Positions 43,932 through 52,998 of a DNA stretch of 64,000 nucleotides are shown here, piece by piece (positions within the stretch are counted from its first letter, which is position 1; every line of letters starts with the position of its first letter). A program made the translations under genes and the position numbers. Source of the DNA: Candidatus Thiodiazotropha endoloripes (GTDB lineage Bacteria; Pseudomonadota; Gammaproteobacteria; Chromatiales; Chromatiaceae); NCBI GenBank assembly GCA_001709035.1, contig LVKA01000015.1, positions 186,001 to 250,000 on the forward strand, read 5' to 3'. Below the pieces are notes generated by a model, which did no database searches, was not told the DNA's origin, and saw nothing but the letters and a program-made list of their open reading frames with translations.

Positions 43932-44426
43932 TCAAGTCGCCTGATGGTCAAGCACCACGATACCGTCTTCATCCGCATAGAGCCACTCACCGGGCTTGAA
44001 GCTTACCCCCGCAAAATAGACCTCACCGCCCACTTCTCCAACACCCTTTTTGACACTTTTACGGGGATTGGTGGCGAGTGCCATAACCCCCAGGGGCATC
44101 TCACCGATTTCCGCCGCATCTCGAATGCAGCCATTCATAATGATCCCTGCCCATCCGTTATCCACCGCCAATTGAGCCAGGATGTCTCCCAACATAGCAC
44201 AACGCAGTGAGCCTCCGGCATCCACCACCAGCACCCTTCCCTGCCCCGCCTGATCCAACTGCTCCCGGACCAGGGAGTTGTCTTCAAAGCATTTCAGGGT
44301 TGCGATAGGACCGCTGAAGGCATGTTGTCCTCCATAGTGGCGAAATCCGGGATAGCAGATCTGTAGTGACTCTTCATGTATGTCATAGAGATCAGCTGTC
44401 TTCAGGGTGCTTTCAGTGGTAGTCAT
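43932..44426 (-). CDS. rraA: RraA-family protein (RNase E activity regulator A)
   Basis: The 164-residue protein matches RraA in length and in [38 protein letters not shown] and the C-terminal [15 protein letters not shown]. RraA binds RNase E and inhibits it. Related proteins are 4-hydroxy-4-methyl-2-oxoglutarate aldolases, and the metal-site motif G-x-x-R-D (CIRDAAEIG) is preserved, so a weak aldolase or oxaloacetate decarboxylase activity is possible. A GGAG lies about 7 bases before the ATG. The gene is separate from the aceBA operon, which ends in a strong terminator just upstream. Confidence 0.88.
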   Translation of the reverse strand: MTTTESTLKTADLYDIHEESLQICYPGFRHYGGQHAFSGPIATLKCFEDNSLVREQLDQAGQGRVLVVDAGGSLRCAMLGDILAQLAVDNGWAGIIMNGCIRDAAEIGEMPLGVMALATNPRKSVKKGVGEVGGEVYFAGVSFKPGEWLYADEDGIVVLDHQAT

Positions 44427-44521
44427 CTCCGCTCTCCAATCTGATTTTTTGTTGTGTTATATCAAGTTATAGCACTTACTCATGTCCAACAACGCCAGCC
44501 CGAACACCCCTGTCTGAACAG

Positions 44522-44549
44522 AAAAAAAAGCCGTGCCAGGAGGCACGGC
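44522..44549 (-). terminator. Rho-independent terminator of the aceBA operon
   Basis: GCCGTGCC at 44530-44537 and GGCACGGC at 44542-44549 form an 8-bp GC-rich stem with an AGGA loop. On the minus strand it is followed by eight U (A run at 44522-44529). It lies 80 bp downstream of the aceA stop. Confidence 0.92.
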
Positions 44550-44628
44550 CGAAGGGCAGAAAACTGGGTAGCGGTGTGAAAGCAGCAGCTGAATGGATGA
44601 TTCAGCGCTGGATCACACGCTGGGAAGA

Positions 44629-45951
44629 CTACATGCTTGCCGCACTGTCGAATTGCTCTTCTTCAGTGGAACCGGTCAAAGCGGTCACGGATGAGGCACC
44701 ACCCTGAATCACGGTGGTGACATCGTCGAAGTAACCGGCGCCGACTTCCTGCTGGTGAGAAACAAAGGTGTAGCCTTTGTCGCGGGCTTCGAATTCAGGC
44801 TCCTGAACCTTCTCGACATAGTGCTTCATGCCTTCACCGCGGGCATAGTCATAGGCCAGGTCGAACATGTTGAACCACATATTGTGGATACCCGCCAGGG
44901 TAATGAACTGGTATTTGTAACCCATGTCGGAAAGCTCATCCTGGAATTTCGCAATGGTGCTGTCGTCCAGGTTTTTCTTCCAGTTGAAAGATGGTGAGCA
45001 ATTATAAGCCAGCAGCTTGTTTGGATTTTCAGCCAGTACCGCCTGAGCAAATTCACGGGCAAAGCCCAGATCCGGTGTACCGGTTTCACACCACACCAGA
45101 TCCGCATAAGGTGCATAGGCAACTCCGCGGGAGATGGCCTGTTCCAGACCATTCTTGACCCGGTAGAAACCCTCGGCAGTACGCTCACCGGTGAGGAAGG
45201 GCTGATCGTTGGCGTCTACATCGGAGGTCAACAGATTGGCCGCCTCAGAATCGGTTCTGGCCAGTACCAGGGTGGGCACATCCATCACATCCGCTGCCAG
45301 ACGGGCGGCGATCAGTTTCTGCACCGCTTCCTGAGTCGGCACCAGCACCTTGCCACCCATGTGACCACACTTCTTCACCGCTGCCAGCTGATCTTCAAAG
45401 TGAACTCCGGCAGCACCGGCGGAGATCATGTTTTTCATCAGTTCGAAGGCGTTGAGTACACCACCGAAACCGGCTTCCGCATCGGCCACGATGGGAAGAA
45501 AATAGTCCACATGACCTTCATCACCCGGATTGATATCTCTTGACCACTGGATCTCGTCAGCACGCTTGAAGGCACTGTTGATACGACGCACCATGGTCGG
45601 CACCGAATCATAGGCGTAGAGAGACTGATCGGGATACATGGTTTCGGAAGTATTACCGTCGGCGGCAACCTGCCAGCCCGACAGATAGATCGCCTCGATA
45701 CCGGCCTTCGCCTGCTGCATCGCCTGACCACCGGTGATGGCGCCCATGCAGTTCACATAGCCTTTCTTGGCATCGCCGCGAACCAGGTCCCAGAGTTTTT
45801 CGGCGCCTTTCCGTGCATAGGTGTATTCGGGTTGAACCGAGCCGCGCAGGCGGACTACATCCTCAGCGCTGTAACCGCGTTTGACGTCTGTCCAACGGGG
45901 ATTTTCTGCCCAATCCTTGTTCAACGCTTCGATCTGTTCTTTACGTGTCAT
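44629..45951 (-). CDS. aceA: Isocitrate lyase
   Basis: I start at ATG 45951, which has GGAG at a 9-base distance; the ATG three codons earlier abuts the GGAG. The 440-residue enzyme splits isocitrate to glyoxylate and succinate. The catalytic loop KKCGHMGGK places C195 exactly as in Escherichia coli. Other landmarks are the SGWQVAAD segment and [11 protein letters not shown] near the C-terminus. It is the second gene of the aceBA operon, 55 bp after malate synthase, and is followed by a strong terminator. With AceK encoded divergently, the three genes form a complete glyoxylate-bypass locus. Confidence 0.97.
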   Translation of the reverse strand: MTRKEQIEALNKDWAENPRWTDVKRGYSAEDVVRLRGSVQPEYTYARKGAEKLWDLVRGDAKKGYVNCMGAITGGQAMQQAKAGIEAIYLSGWQVAADGNTSETMYPDQSLYAYDSVPTMVRRINSAFKRADEIQWSRDINPGDEGHVDYFLPIVADAEAGFGGVLNAFELMKNMISAGAAGVHFEDQLAAVKKCGHMGGKVLVPTQEAVQKLIAARLAADVMDVPTLVLARTDSEAANLLTSDVDANDQPFLTGERTAEGFYRVKNGLEQAISRGVAYAPYADLVWCETGTPDLGFAREFAQAVLAENPNKLLAYNCSPSFNWKKNLDDSTIAKFQDELSDMGYKYQFITLAGIHNMWFNMFDLAYDYARGEGMKHYVEKVQEPEFEARDKGYTFVSHQQEVGAGYFDDVTTVIQGGASSVTALTGSTEEEQFDSAASM

Positions 45952-46006
45952 TTGTCTCATCTCCAGTCATGTCTCGATATTGTTTTGGTGGTATCGCTAC
46001 GACCAA

Positions 46007-47620
46007 TCAAGTAAGTTGCTCGTAAGCCGGTAAGGTGAGGAACTCCTCAAACTCATCGTTGGCAACGATCTGTTTCAACAGCTCAGCTGCCTGCTCAAAA
46101 TTGCCCGACTCATAGGCCAGCTCTCCGAACTCCTGCCTGATCTCATGTAGTTCGTCTTTAACGGCCTGCTCAAAAAACTGATAGGTAACCTTGCGGCCAT
46201 CACTCAGAACGCCTTTTGGATAGCGGATCCACTGCCAAATCTGAGATCTGGCAATTTCAGCCGTGGCGGCGTCTTCCATCAGGTGGTGAATCGGTACAGC
46301 ACCACGACCACCGATCCAAGCGGCGGTATAGCGCAATGCGGCACTGACGTTGTTGCGTAATCCGGCTTCGGTGATTTCACCTTCAGGCACTGCCAGCAGA
46401 TTGGCCGCCTTGACTGACAGCGACTCGTCGAAACGATCGAGCTGATTGGCCTCAGGCATGTGGTGATTGAAAATCCCCATCGCCACAGGCACCAGTCCGG
46501 GATGCGCTACCCAGGTACCGTCATGGCCGTCTGTGGCCTCCCGCTCCTTATCCTGTCTGACCTTCTCTTTGGCCGCCGCATCCGCTTGCGGATCGTCGCG
46601 AATCGGGATCTGTGCCGCCATACCGCCCATCGCGTGGGCGCCACGACGATGGCAGGTATTGATCAGCAGCTTCGAATAGGCTCTGAGAAAAGGCACAGTC
46701 ATGGTGACCTGGCTGCGGTCCGGCAGGACGAATTCCGGATGGGCGTGAAAACGTTTGATGAAGCTGAAGATATAGTCCCAGCGGCCACAATTGAGACCGC
46801 AGATGTAGTCTCTCAACTCATAGAGGATCTCATCCATCTCGAACACAGCGGTGATGGTTTCGATCAGTACGGTACAGCGAATGGTGCCCTGATCGAGACC
46901 GAGTTCCTGCTCCGCCCAGGCGAAGACATCACGCCACAGGCGAGCCTCGAGGTAACTCTCCATCTTCGGCAGGTAGAAATAGGGACCACTGCCCATCTCC
47001 AGCAGGGTTTTGGCGTTATGGAACAGATAGAGCCCGAAATCGAAAAAGGCGCCACTGATGCGGCGGCCATCCACACTCATGTGTTTCTCTTCCAGATGCC
47101 AGCCACGGGGACGCACAATCAGGGTGGCGAGTTGATCATCCAGTTGGTACTGCTTGCCTTCCGGACTGGTGAAACTGAGTGTGCGGTTTACCGCCTCACG
47201 CAGATTGATCTGCCCTTCCACGGTGGTATTCCAGTGAGGCGAGTGGGCATCCTCAAGATCCGCCATAAAACACTTTGCCCCGGAGTTCAGGGCGTTGATC
47301 AACATCTTGCGATCAACCGGGCCGGTAATCTCCACCCGTCGATCCTGCAGATCCTTTGGTGCCGGGCGAACCTTCCATTCAGACTGCCGGATCCCGCTGG
47401 TCCCTTCCAGAAAATCGGGCAGTTGACCCTGGTTGAGCTGTTGCTGGCGTCGCGAACGGCTCTTCAACAGCTCACGTCTGGTATCGCCAAACAGACGCTC
47501 CAGCTCAGCAACGAAGTGAAGTGCCTCCGGTGACAGTATCTCCTGATACTCCGACTTCATCTCGCCGGTGATTCTGACCTCTTGTGTCTGATGCCAGAGG
47601 TTTGATGTGGTACTCGACAT
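46007..47620 (-). CDS. aceB: Malate synthase A
   Basis: The ATG at 47620 is preferred because GAGGAG precedes it at about 10 bases; an earlier in-frame ATG at 47638 sits before the ribosome site. The 537-residue enzyme condenses glyoxylate with acetyl-CoA to malate. It is of the A type by length (about 530, versus about 720 for G) and by FMADLEDAHSPHWNTTVEGQ, RPRGWHLEEKHM and CGRWDYIFSFIKRF. Its gene leads the aceBA operon on the minus strand. Its 5' region holds one of the two GTGCACTGC repeats shared with the divergent aceK promoter. Confidence 0.97.
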   Translation of the reverse strand: MSSTTSNLWHQTQEVRITGEMKSEYQEILSPEALHFVAELERLFGDTRRELLKSRSRRQQQLNQGQLPDFLEGTSGIRQSEWKVRPAPKDLQDRRVEITGPVDRKMLINALNSGAKCFMADLEDAHSPHWNTTVEGQINLREAVNRTLSFTSPEGKQYQLDDQLATLIVRPRGWHLEEKHMSVDGRRISGAFFDFGLYLFHNAKTLLEMGSGPYFYLPKMESYLEARLWRDVFAWAEQELGLDQGTIRCTVLIETITAVFEMDEILYELRDYICGLNCGRWDYIFSFIKRFHAHPEFVLPDRSQVTMTVPFLRAYSKLLINTCHRRGAHAMGGMAAQIPIRDDPQADAAAKEKVRQDKEREATDGHDGTWVAHPGLVPVAMGIFNHHMPEANQLDRFDESLSVKAANLLAVPEGEITEAGLRNNVSAALRYTAAWIGGRGAVPIHHLMEDAATAEIARSQIWQWIRYPKGVLSDGRKVTYQFFEQAVKDELHEIRQEFGELAYESGNFEQAAELLKQIVANDEFEEFLTLPAYEQLT

Positions 47621-47720
47621 AATTTTCAATCTCCTCATATTCTTCGCCGCGCACTTGGTTGGTGCGGTCGTAACGGCTGAAAAATCACACTGCCATTCTC
47701 TGAGGCGTGTTCAATTTTTT

Positions 47721-47809
47721 GTGCACTGCGTTAAAGCATAGTGAAAAGGTCAACATTATTTTCAAAAAAATCTCAATAGTTAGCTTTGACAAAAAAAATA
47801 GTGCACTGC
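47721..47809. promoter_or_regulatory. aceB-aceK divergent control region with repeated GTGCACTGC
   Basis: GTGCACTGC occurs at 47721-47729 and again at 47801-47809, 80 bp apart in the same orientation; its core GTGCAC is palindromic. A TTGACA at 47786-47791 with AATAAA 18 bases later forms a plausible plus-strand promoter for aceK, and the second repeat overlaps its spacer and -10. On the minus strand TTGACC (complement of 47748-47753) could be the -35 of aceB, which would put the first repeat at its -10. A shared repressor of both transcripts is a reasonable inference; I cannot name it. Confidence 0.5.
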
Positions 47810-47880
47810 AATAAAAATCTGCTAAACCTTACTTAATCACTCAGATATAACGACCCAACGAAAAACGACGCACCAAAACA

Positions 47881-49650
47881 ATGCAGAATCAGCCTCAACA
47901 GATCGCCCGCTCGATCCTGACTGGATTTGAGAGACACTTCTCCTTTTTTCAGGAGATCAGCAGTGCGGCCCGCCAACGCTTTGAACATGCGGACTGGCAG
48001 GCCGTGCGTGAGGCATCGGCAAAGCGCATCAACTTCTATGATCTACGAGTCAAAGAGGCGATCGAACGACTCAAATCCAGTTTCGATATTGAGGTGCTGG
48101 ATGAGAGGCTGTGGCAGGAAGTGAAACAGATCTACAGCAAACTGCTGCGTACCCACAGCCGTCCTGAGCTGGCTGAAACTTTTTACAATTCAGTGTTTTG
48201 CAGGCTCTTTGACAGGCGTTACTACGATAACGACAAGATCTTCATCGAATCCCAGGTGGATCGTCAGGGCCTCTCCGAACGCTATCAGGTCTACATGTCT
48301 TTCCATCTGGATGAGGGGGATCTGCAGGGCTGTATCTGGGACATGCTCTCCGCCTTCTACTTCTCCCTGCCCTACGAGAACATCGACAGGGACTGCAAAC
48401 TGCTGACCGACTCGCTGATTGAGCAGGCCGGATTCGATCGCCTGCCCAAAGATCTGCGCTTCGATATCCTGGAATCCCCTTTCTATCGCAACAAGGCGGC
48501 CTACCTGATCGGCAGAATGGTCTATGGGGATAAAATCCGTCCGTTCATCATCCCACTGATCAACAATGAGGAGGGTGGGCTCTTCGTCGATGCCCTGTTG
48601 ATCCGCGGCCGACATGTGGAAGCCCTGTTCAGCTTTGCCCGGGCCTACTTCATGGCCAAGACCCCGGTCCCCACCGCCACAGTCGCTTTTTTGAAAAGCA
48701 TCATGCCCGACAAAACCCTGTCTGAGCTCTACATGAGCATTGGGTTACATAAACAGGCGAAAAATGAGTTCTATCGGGATCTGCTCAACCATCTCGACGA
48801 CAGTACGGATAAATTCGTGCTTGCCGCTGGCACACCCGGGCTCGTGATGCAGGTGTTTACCCTGCCATCCTTTCCCTATGTATTCAAAGTGATACGCGAC
48901 CAATTTCCACCACAGAAAGAGGTTACGCACAAGCTGATCAAAGAGCGTTATCTGCAGGTCAAGAAACATGACCGTATCGGACGTATGGCTGACACCCTCG
49001 ATTTCGCCGAAGTGGCACTGCCGCTGGATCGGATTGAACCAAAGCTACTCCAGGAGCTGCAGAACACCATCGCCAATCAACTCGAAATCGACGATGACAA
49101 ACTGGTGATCAAGCACCTCTATATCGAACGCCGCATGACACCTCTCAATCTCTATCTGCAAGAGACTGATGACGAGATGGCGCGTGAGATTCTCGGCGAC
49201 TGGGGGCTGGCGCTGAAACAGCTGATGGGCGTGAACATCTTTCCCGGTGACCTGTTGTTCAAAAATTTTGGGGTTAACGACCAGCGTAAAGTGGTGTTCT
49301 ACGACTATGATGAGATCTGTTATCTCAGTGAATGTAACTTCCGCAGAATCCCGCCGCCAAGAAGCTCGCTCGATCTGTTCAGAGATGAGCCCTGGTATAG
49401 TGTCAATCCCAATGACATCTTTCCGGAAGAGTTCATCACTTTCATCAGCACCGATCCGAAAATCCGCAAAATGCTGATGGAACTGCATCCGGATCTGTTT
49501 GATATCAGTAGCTGGCAGAATGCCCAGGAGAGCCTGGCAGCCGGTCAACAGGCGGATGTCTTCCCCTATCCGCAGAAGTTGAGATTTTCCCGCAAACTCC
49601 AGAGTGCCAAGGTGTCGGCTCAGCTGTTAGCGGCGGCCGCTGTGGTTTGA
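47881..49650 (+). CDS. aceK: Isocitrate dehydrogenase kinase/phosphatase
   Basis: The 589-residue bifunctional enzyme phosphorylates isocitrate dehydrogenase to shut it off and send isocitrate into the glyoxylate bypass, and removes the phosphate again. Key residues fall at the same numbers as in Escherichia coli: the ATP loop A315-AGTPGL-321, ATP lysine K336 in YVFKVIRD and the catalytic D371 in GRMADTLDF. In E. coli aceK is the third gene of aceBAK; here it is transcribed away from aceBA, with a 260-bp shared control region. The length and domain plan (regulatory N-terminal half, kinase C-terminal half) are normal. Confidence 0.97.
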   Translation: MQNQPQQIARSILTGFERHFSFFQEISSAARQRFEHADWQAVREASAKRINFYDLRVKEAIERLKSSFDIEVLDERLWQEVKQIYSKLLRTHSRPELAETFYNSVFCRLFDRRYYDNDKIFIESQVDRQGLSERYQVYMSFHLDEGDLQGCIWDMLSAFYFSLPYENIDRDCKLLTDSLIEQAGFDRLPKDLRFDILESPFYRNKAAYLIGRMVYGDKIRPFIIPLINNEEGGLFVDALLIRGRHVEALFSFARAYFMAKTPVPTATVAFLKSIMPDKTLSELYMSIGLHKQAKNEFYRDLLNHLDDSTDKFVLAAGTPGLVMQVFTLPSFPYVFKVIRDQFPPQKEVTHKLIKERYLQVKKHDRIGRMADTLDFAEVALPLDRIEPKLLQELQNTIANQLEIDDDKLVIKHLYIERRMTPLNLYLQETDDEMAREILGDWGLALKQLMGVNIFPGDLLFKNFGVNDQRKVVFYDYDEICYLSECNFRRIPPPRSSLDLFRDEPWYSVNPNDIFPEEFITFISTDPKIRKMLMELHPDLFDISSWQNAQESLAAGQQADVFPYPQKLRFSRKLQSAKVSAQLLAAAAVV

Positions 49651-49706
49651 AGCGAAGATAAGGGTCAGGATGACCGAGAAACCAGGCGTCTCAGAATGTG
49701 CTGTTG

Positions 49707-52700
49707 CTAATCCTGACTGGAGTGCTCCATCAGTTCGTTCAACATCAGCAACAACTCATCACGATGAGATTCAAAAATCTCGATTTCACTAAAGAAATCC
49801 TTCACCTCGATACCGCTTTTATGCTTAACAAGCTGCTCGGCAGAGTCATGAATCGCATTATGTAAAGTGCTGATCTTCCGTAACATTGGAGAATCGGCCA
49901 ATCGGCTATCGACCTGCCCGTCCAGCCATTGGCCAAATCGACACTGATGTTTATCGAGCACCGGTGGGCCCATCTTCTCGCCCTGGATATATTGCAACAG
50001 ATGGGCAATCCAGGCCCGATGCTCAACCGCAGCAAACAGCAGCGGTTGATCATCCCGGCTGAGTCGGGCTGTTTCGCTCCAAAGATGATCGGGCTGCCAA
50101 TCACTTAACCACGGCAGGACCTCTTCGGATGGCATGGGTCGGGCAATCGCATACCCCTGCCCAAGCTGGCATCCCAGTTTCAGCAGCATCTCACCATGGG
50201 CCAGGGTTTCAACTCCCTCGGCAATGGCGTTGCGACTGAACGCGGATGCCAAACCGAGCACCCCTTCCAGTATCGCTAGATCATCCGGGTCATCCAGCAT
50301 GTCCCGCACAAAACTCTGATCGATCTTGAGCAGCCCTGCGGGCAGTCGCTTCAGATAGGTCAGTGAGGAGTAACCGGTTCCAAAATCATCCAGGGCAAAG
50401 CCAACCCCCAGATTCCGACACTCGCGAATGATTTCAGAGACCTGATCGATCTCGTCCAATGCACTGGTTTCGAGCACCTCCAGTTCCAGATCACCAGGCT
50501 TTACATTGGGATGCTTTGCCAGCAGATAACGCAGGCGGGTGACAAAATTGGGTTGCTGAAGATGCATCGCATCGATATTTACACTGATCTGCAACGGCAC
50601 CCCGGCCCGTCGCCACTCTGCGATCTGTCCGAGCGCGGTATCCAGCACCCACTCACCCAACTGCACAGAGAACGGATGCTGCTCTATGACAGACATAAAA
50701 GCACCGGGTAACAGCAACCCTCGCTGTGGATGCTGCCAACGAATCAGTGCCTCCATACCCAAGATGTCACCACTCTGCATATTCACCTTGGGTTGATAGT
50801 GGAGCACCATCTCACCACTTTTCAGGGCAATACGGATCCGCTCCAGACTTTCGTGGTAGCCACGAACCGTCCGGTCATGTTCAGCATCGAAGATATGGTA
50901 GCGATTCTTTCCCGCCTGCTTGGCCTGATACATGGCTTGGTCCGCCTGACGCAGCAGTTGATCCGCATCGAGCACTTCTGCCTGAGGAAAAAAGGTAACA
51001 CCAAGGCTGGCCGAGACTTTCAACTCCATACCTTTGGTATGTATCGGTTCGGCTGCCGATGCCATCAGCCGCTCGATGATATTGACGCTCGCGGCATGAT
51101 CAGCAAGATCCATCAACACAGCGACAAACTCATCCCCTCCCAGGCGTGACAGGGTATCGCCCTCGCGTAAGGCATGCTTCATTCGCTCCGCAAGCTGAAT
51201 CAGAAACAGATCCCCCACATCGTGGCCATGCGCATCATTGATCTGCTTGAAACCATCCAGATCCAGATAGACGATACCCACCAGTGTGTTGCGACGCTGC
51301 GCCTGAAGCATCGCCTGATAGAGTCGATCAGCCAGCAAAACCCGGTTCGGCAACCCGGTAAGCACATCGTAGTGGGCGATACGTTCCAGTTTCCTCTGCT
51401 GCTCTTTCAGCGGCGTTATGTCGGAGAAGAGTCCCACGTAGTATTTAAGACTGCCCTGCTCGTCATAGACATTGCTGACGGTGAGCATTTCAGCGTAGAC
51501 CTCACCGCTTTTTCGCCGGTTCCAGATCTCTCCCGACCAATGTCCGTGCTTCAGCAATTCCTGCCACATGTCGGCGTAGAAGGCGCTATCGTGACGTCCG
51601 GAAGCCAGCAATCTGGGATTCTTCCCCAGCACCTCCTTCCGGCTGTAATCGGTGATACGACTGAACGCACTGTTGACATCCAGAATGGTGCCGTCAGGAT
51701 CGGTTATCATGATGCCCTCACGGGCTGAGTCGAAAACGCTGGCGGCCTGACGCAATTGATCTTCGGTCTTTCTACGCTCTGTAATATCGTGCCCAATGCC
51801 CAGGATTCCGATCAGGCTCGCCTGTTCGTCAAACATCGGTGTCTTGGTGGTCTCCAGCAGCTCACGATGACCATCTGCAAAAGTGACCCACTCTTCATGG
51901 ACCTTCGGACCACCCTGTTCAATAACTTTCTGATCATGCTCTCGATAAGATGCCGCCTTATCCGCCGACATGAAATCGACATCTGATTTCCCCAGAATTT
52001 CATCCTCAACGGCACCCAAATAACCCTCAAATCTAGGATTACAGGCCAGATAGGTCCCATCAGGATCTTTCAACCAGATCAGATCGGGCAAGGTCTGTAT
52101 CAGAACTTTGAGAAAACCGCTCTGTCGCAGCAGTTTTGTCTCCAGTTGTTTCTGCTGCGCCAGCTCCTGCATCAGTCGCAGTGTGTTGCTGGAGAGAATC
52201 CCGTAGCTGACTAGGATGATATCGATCATCTTGCGGGTAAACCCGCTCATCTCTTTCAGTGCATATTGCTTGGCCTCTTCCAGCGCAAGCCCCTGGCGCA
52301 GGCCTAAAATGATGTAGGAGAGATGTCGATCGGACTCAAGTATGTGGGAAGCCAGCCAGCGAACCAGAAATTCCAGGGTCTTTTCAGCGGTCTGATGTTC
52401 GGATCCCTGCTCTGTCTGACTGATCAACGCCTGCAACTGATCGATAAAGGCCTGATGGGAATCCCGATGACTCGCCTCCAATGACTCATCCGGCAGATAT
52501 TTACGCCAGATGGCCTCTTCTGTCTCGAAGTGGTAGACCGTGTACTCCAACAGCCCATCAAATACCTTGCTGAGGTCGATCTGATCCGATTCGAATGCAA
52601 ACTGGGATGCCAGCTCGTTCAACAGCCGCACCAATTGACGATGCTGCTCATCGACCGTGGGAAGACCGGTGTTGAAATTATCGTCCCAGGGGAAGATGTC

Positions 52701-52712
52701 GATACGTTTCAT
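49707..52712 (-). CDS. Hemerythrin-PAS-PAS-GGDEF-EAL-CZB sensor protein
   Basis: The 1001-residue soluble protein combines six modules. An N-terminal bacteriohemerythrin domain has all diiron ligands: H24, H61-x3-E65, H82-x3-H86, H123-x4-D128. PAS domains follow at about 195-310 and 320-440. A GGDEF domain has G525-G-D-E-F529 and an EAL domain has E654-A-L656 with DDFGTGYSS. The C-terminus is a CZB zinc-binding domain (about 890-965) with H898, C924 in HQCRFGQW, H951 and H955. It should tune cyclic-di-GMP in response to oxygen and to zinc or an oxidant. No transmembrane segment is visible. It is transcribed alone on the minus strand. Confidence 0.93.
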   Translation of the reverse strand: MKRIDIFPWDDNFNTGLPTVDEQHRQLVRLLNELASQFAFESDQIDLSKVFDGLLEYTVYHFETEEAIWRKYLPDESLEASHRDSHQAFIDQLQALISQTEQGSEHQTAEKTLEFLVRWLASHILESDRHLSYIILGLRQGLALEEAKQYALKEMSGFTRKMIDIILVSYGILSSNTLRLMQELAQQKQLETKLLRQSGFLKVLIQTLPDLIWLKDPDGTYLACNPRFEGYLGAVEDEILGKSDVDFMSADKAASYREHDQKVIEQGGPKVHEEWVTFADGHRELLETTKTPMFDEQASLIGILGIGHDITERRKTEDQLRQAASVFDSAREGIMITDPDGTILDVNSAFSRITDYSRKEVLGKNPRLLASGRHDSAFYADMWQELLKHGHWSGEIWNRRKSGEVYAEMLTVSNVYDEQGSLKYYVGLFSDITPLKEQQRKLERIAHYDVLTGLPNRVLLADRLYQAMLQAQRRNTLVGIVYLDLDGFKQINDAHGHDVGDLFLIQLAERMKHALREGDTLSRLGGDEFVAVLMDLADHAASVNIIERLMASAAEPIHTKGMELKVSASLGVTFFPQAEVLDADQLLRQADQAMYQAKQAGKNRYHIFDAEHDRTVRGYHESLERIRIALKSGEMVLHYQPKVNMQSGDILGMEALIRWQHPQRGLLLPGAFMSVIEQHPFSVQLGEWVLDTALGQIAEWRRAGVPLQISVNIDAMHLQQPNFVTRLRYLLAKHPNVKPGDLELEVLETSALDEIDQVSEIIRECRNLGVGFALDDFGTGYSSLTYLKRLPAGLLKIDQSFVRDMLDDPDDLAILEGVLGLASAFSRNAIAEGVETLAHGEMLLKLGCQLGQGYAIARPMPSEEVLPWLSDWQPDHLWSETARLSRDDQPLLFAAVEHRAWIAHLLQYIQGEKMGPPVLDKHQCRFGQWLDGQVDSRLADSPMLRKISTLHNAIHDSAEQLVKHKSGIEVKDFFSEIEIFESHRDELLLMLNELMEHSSQD

Positions 52713-52998
52713 TGAAGAGGATCGCTTTCATCATTTTTTATTCGAATAAAGGGTGAAATATCACCCGAAAATCAGCGATCCAATGCTGTTACACCACATG
52801 AATTTTATTCCGCTGGAACTCAATATCATCAGTTGATGATATAACATGATTTTCGAAGGAACAAAGGGAATTGTTGATGATGCATGCAATATGTTGTTGT
52901 TCCGCTTGGGTAGATTACCCTTGCCAGCAAGTCACAATTCGATCAAGGATTTGTACGATCTACGGAATACGACTTTCTAAGCGACCGGTTAGAGCAAC
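52713..52998. other. AT-rich intergenic region
   Basis: The region holds the promoter of the hemerythrin-GGDEF-EAL gene at its left end. Nothing else is recognisable; a short plus-strand frame at 52871 has no ribosome site and runs into the neighbouring gene on the opposite strand, so it is not called. Confidence 0.35.
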
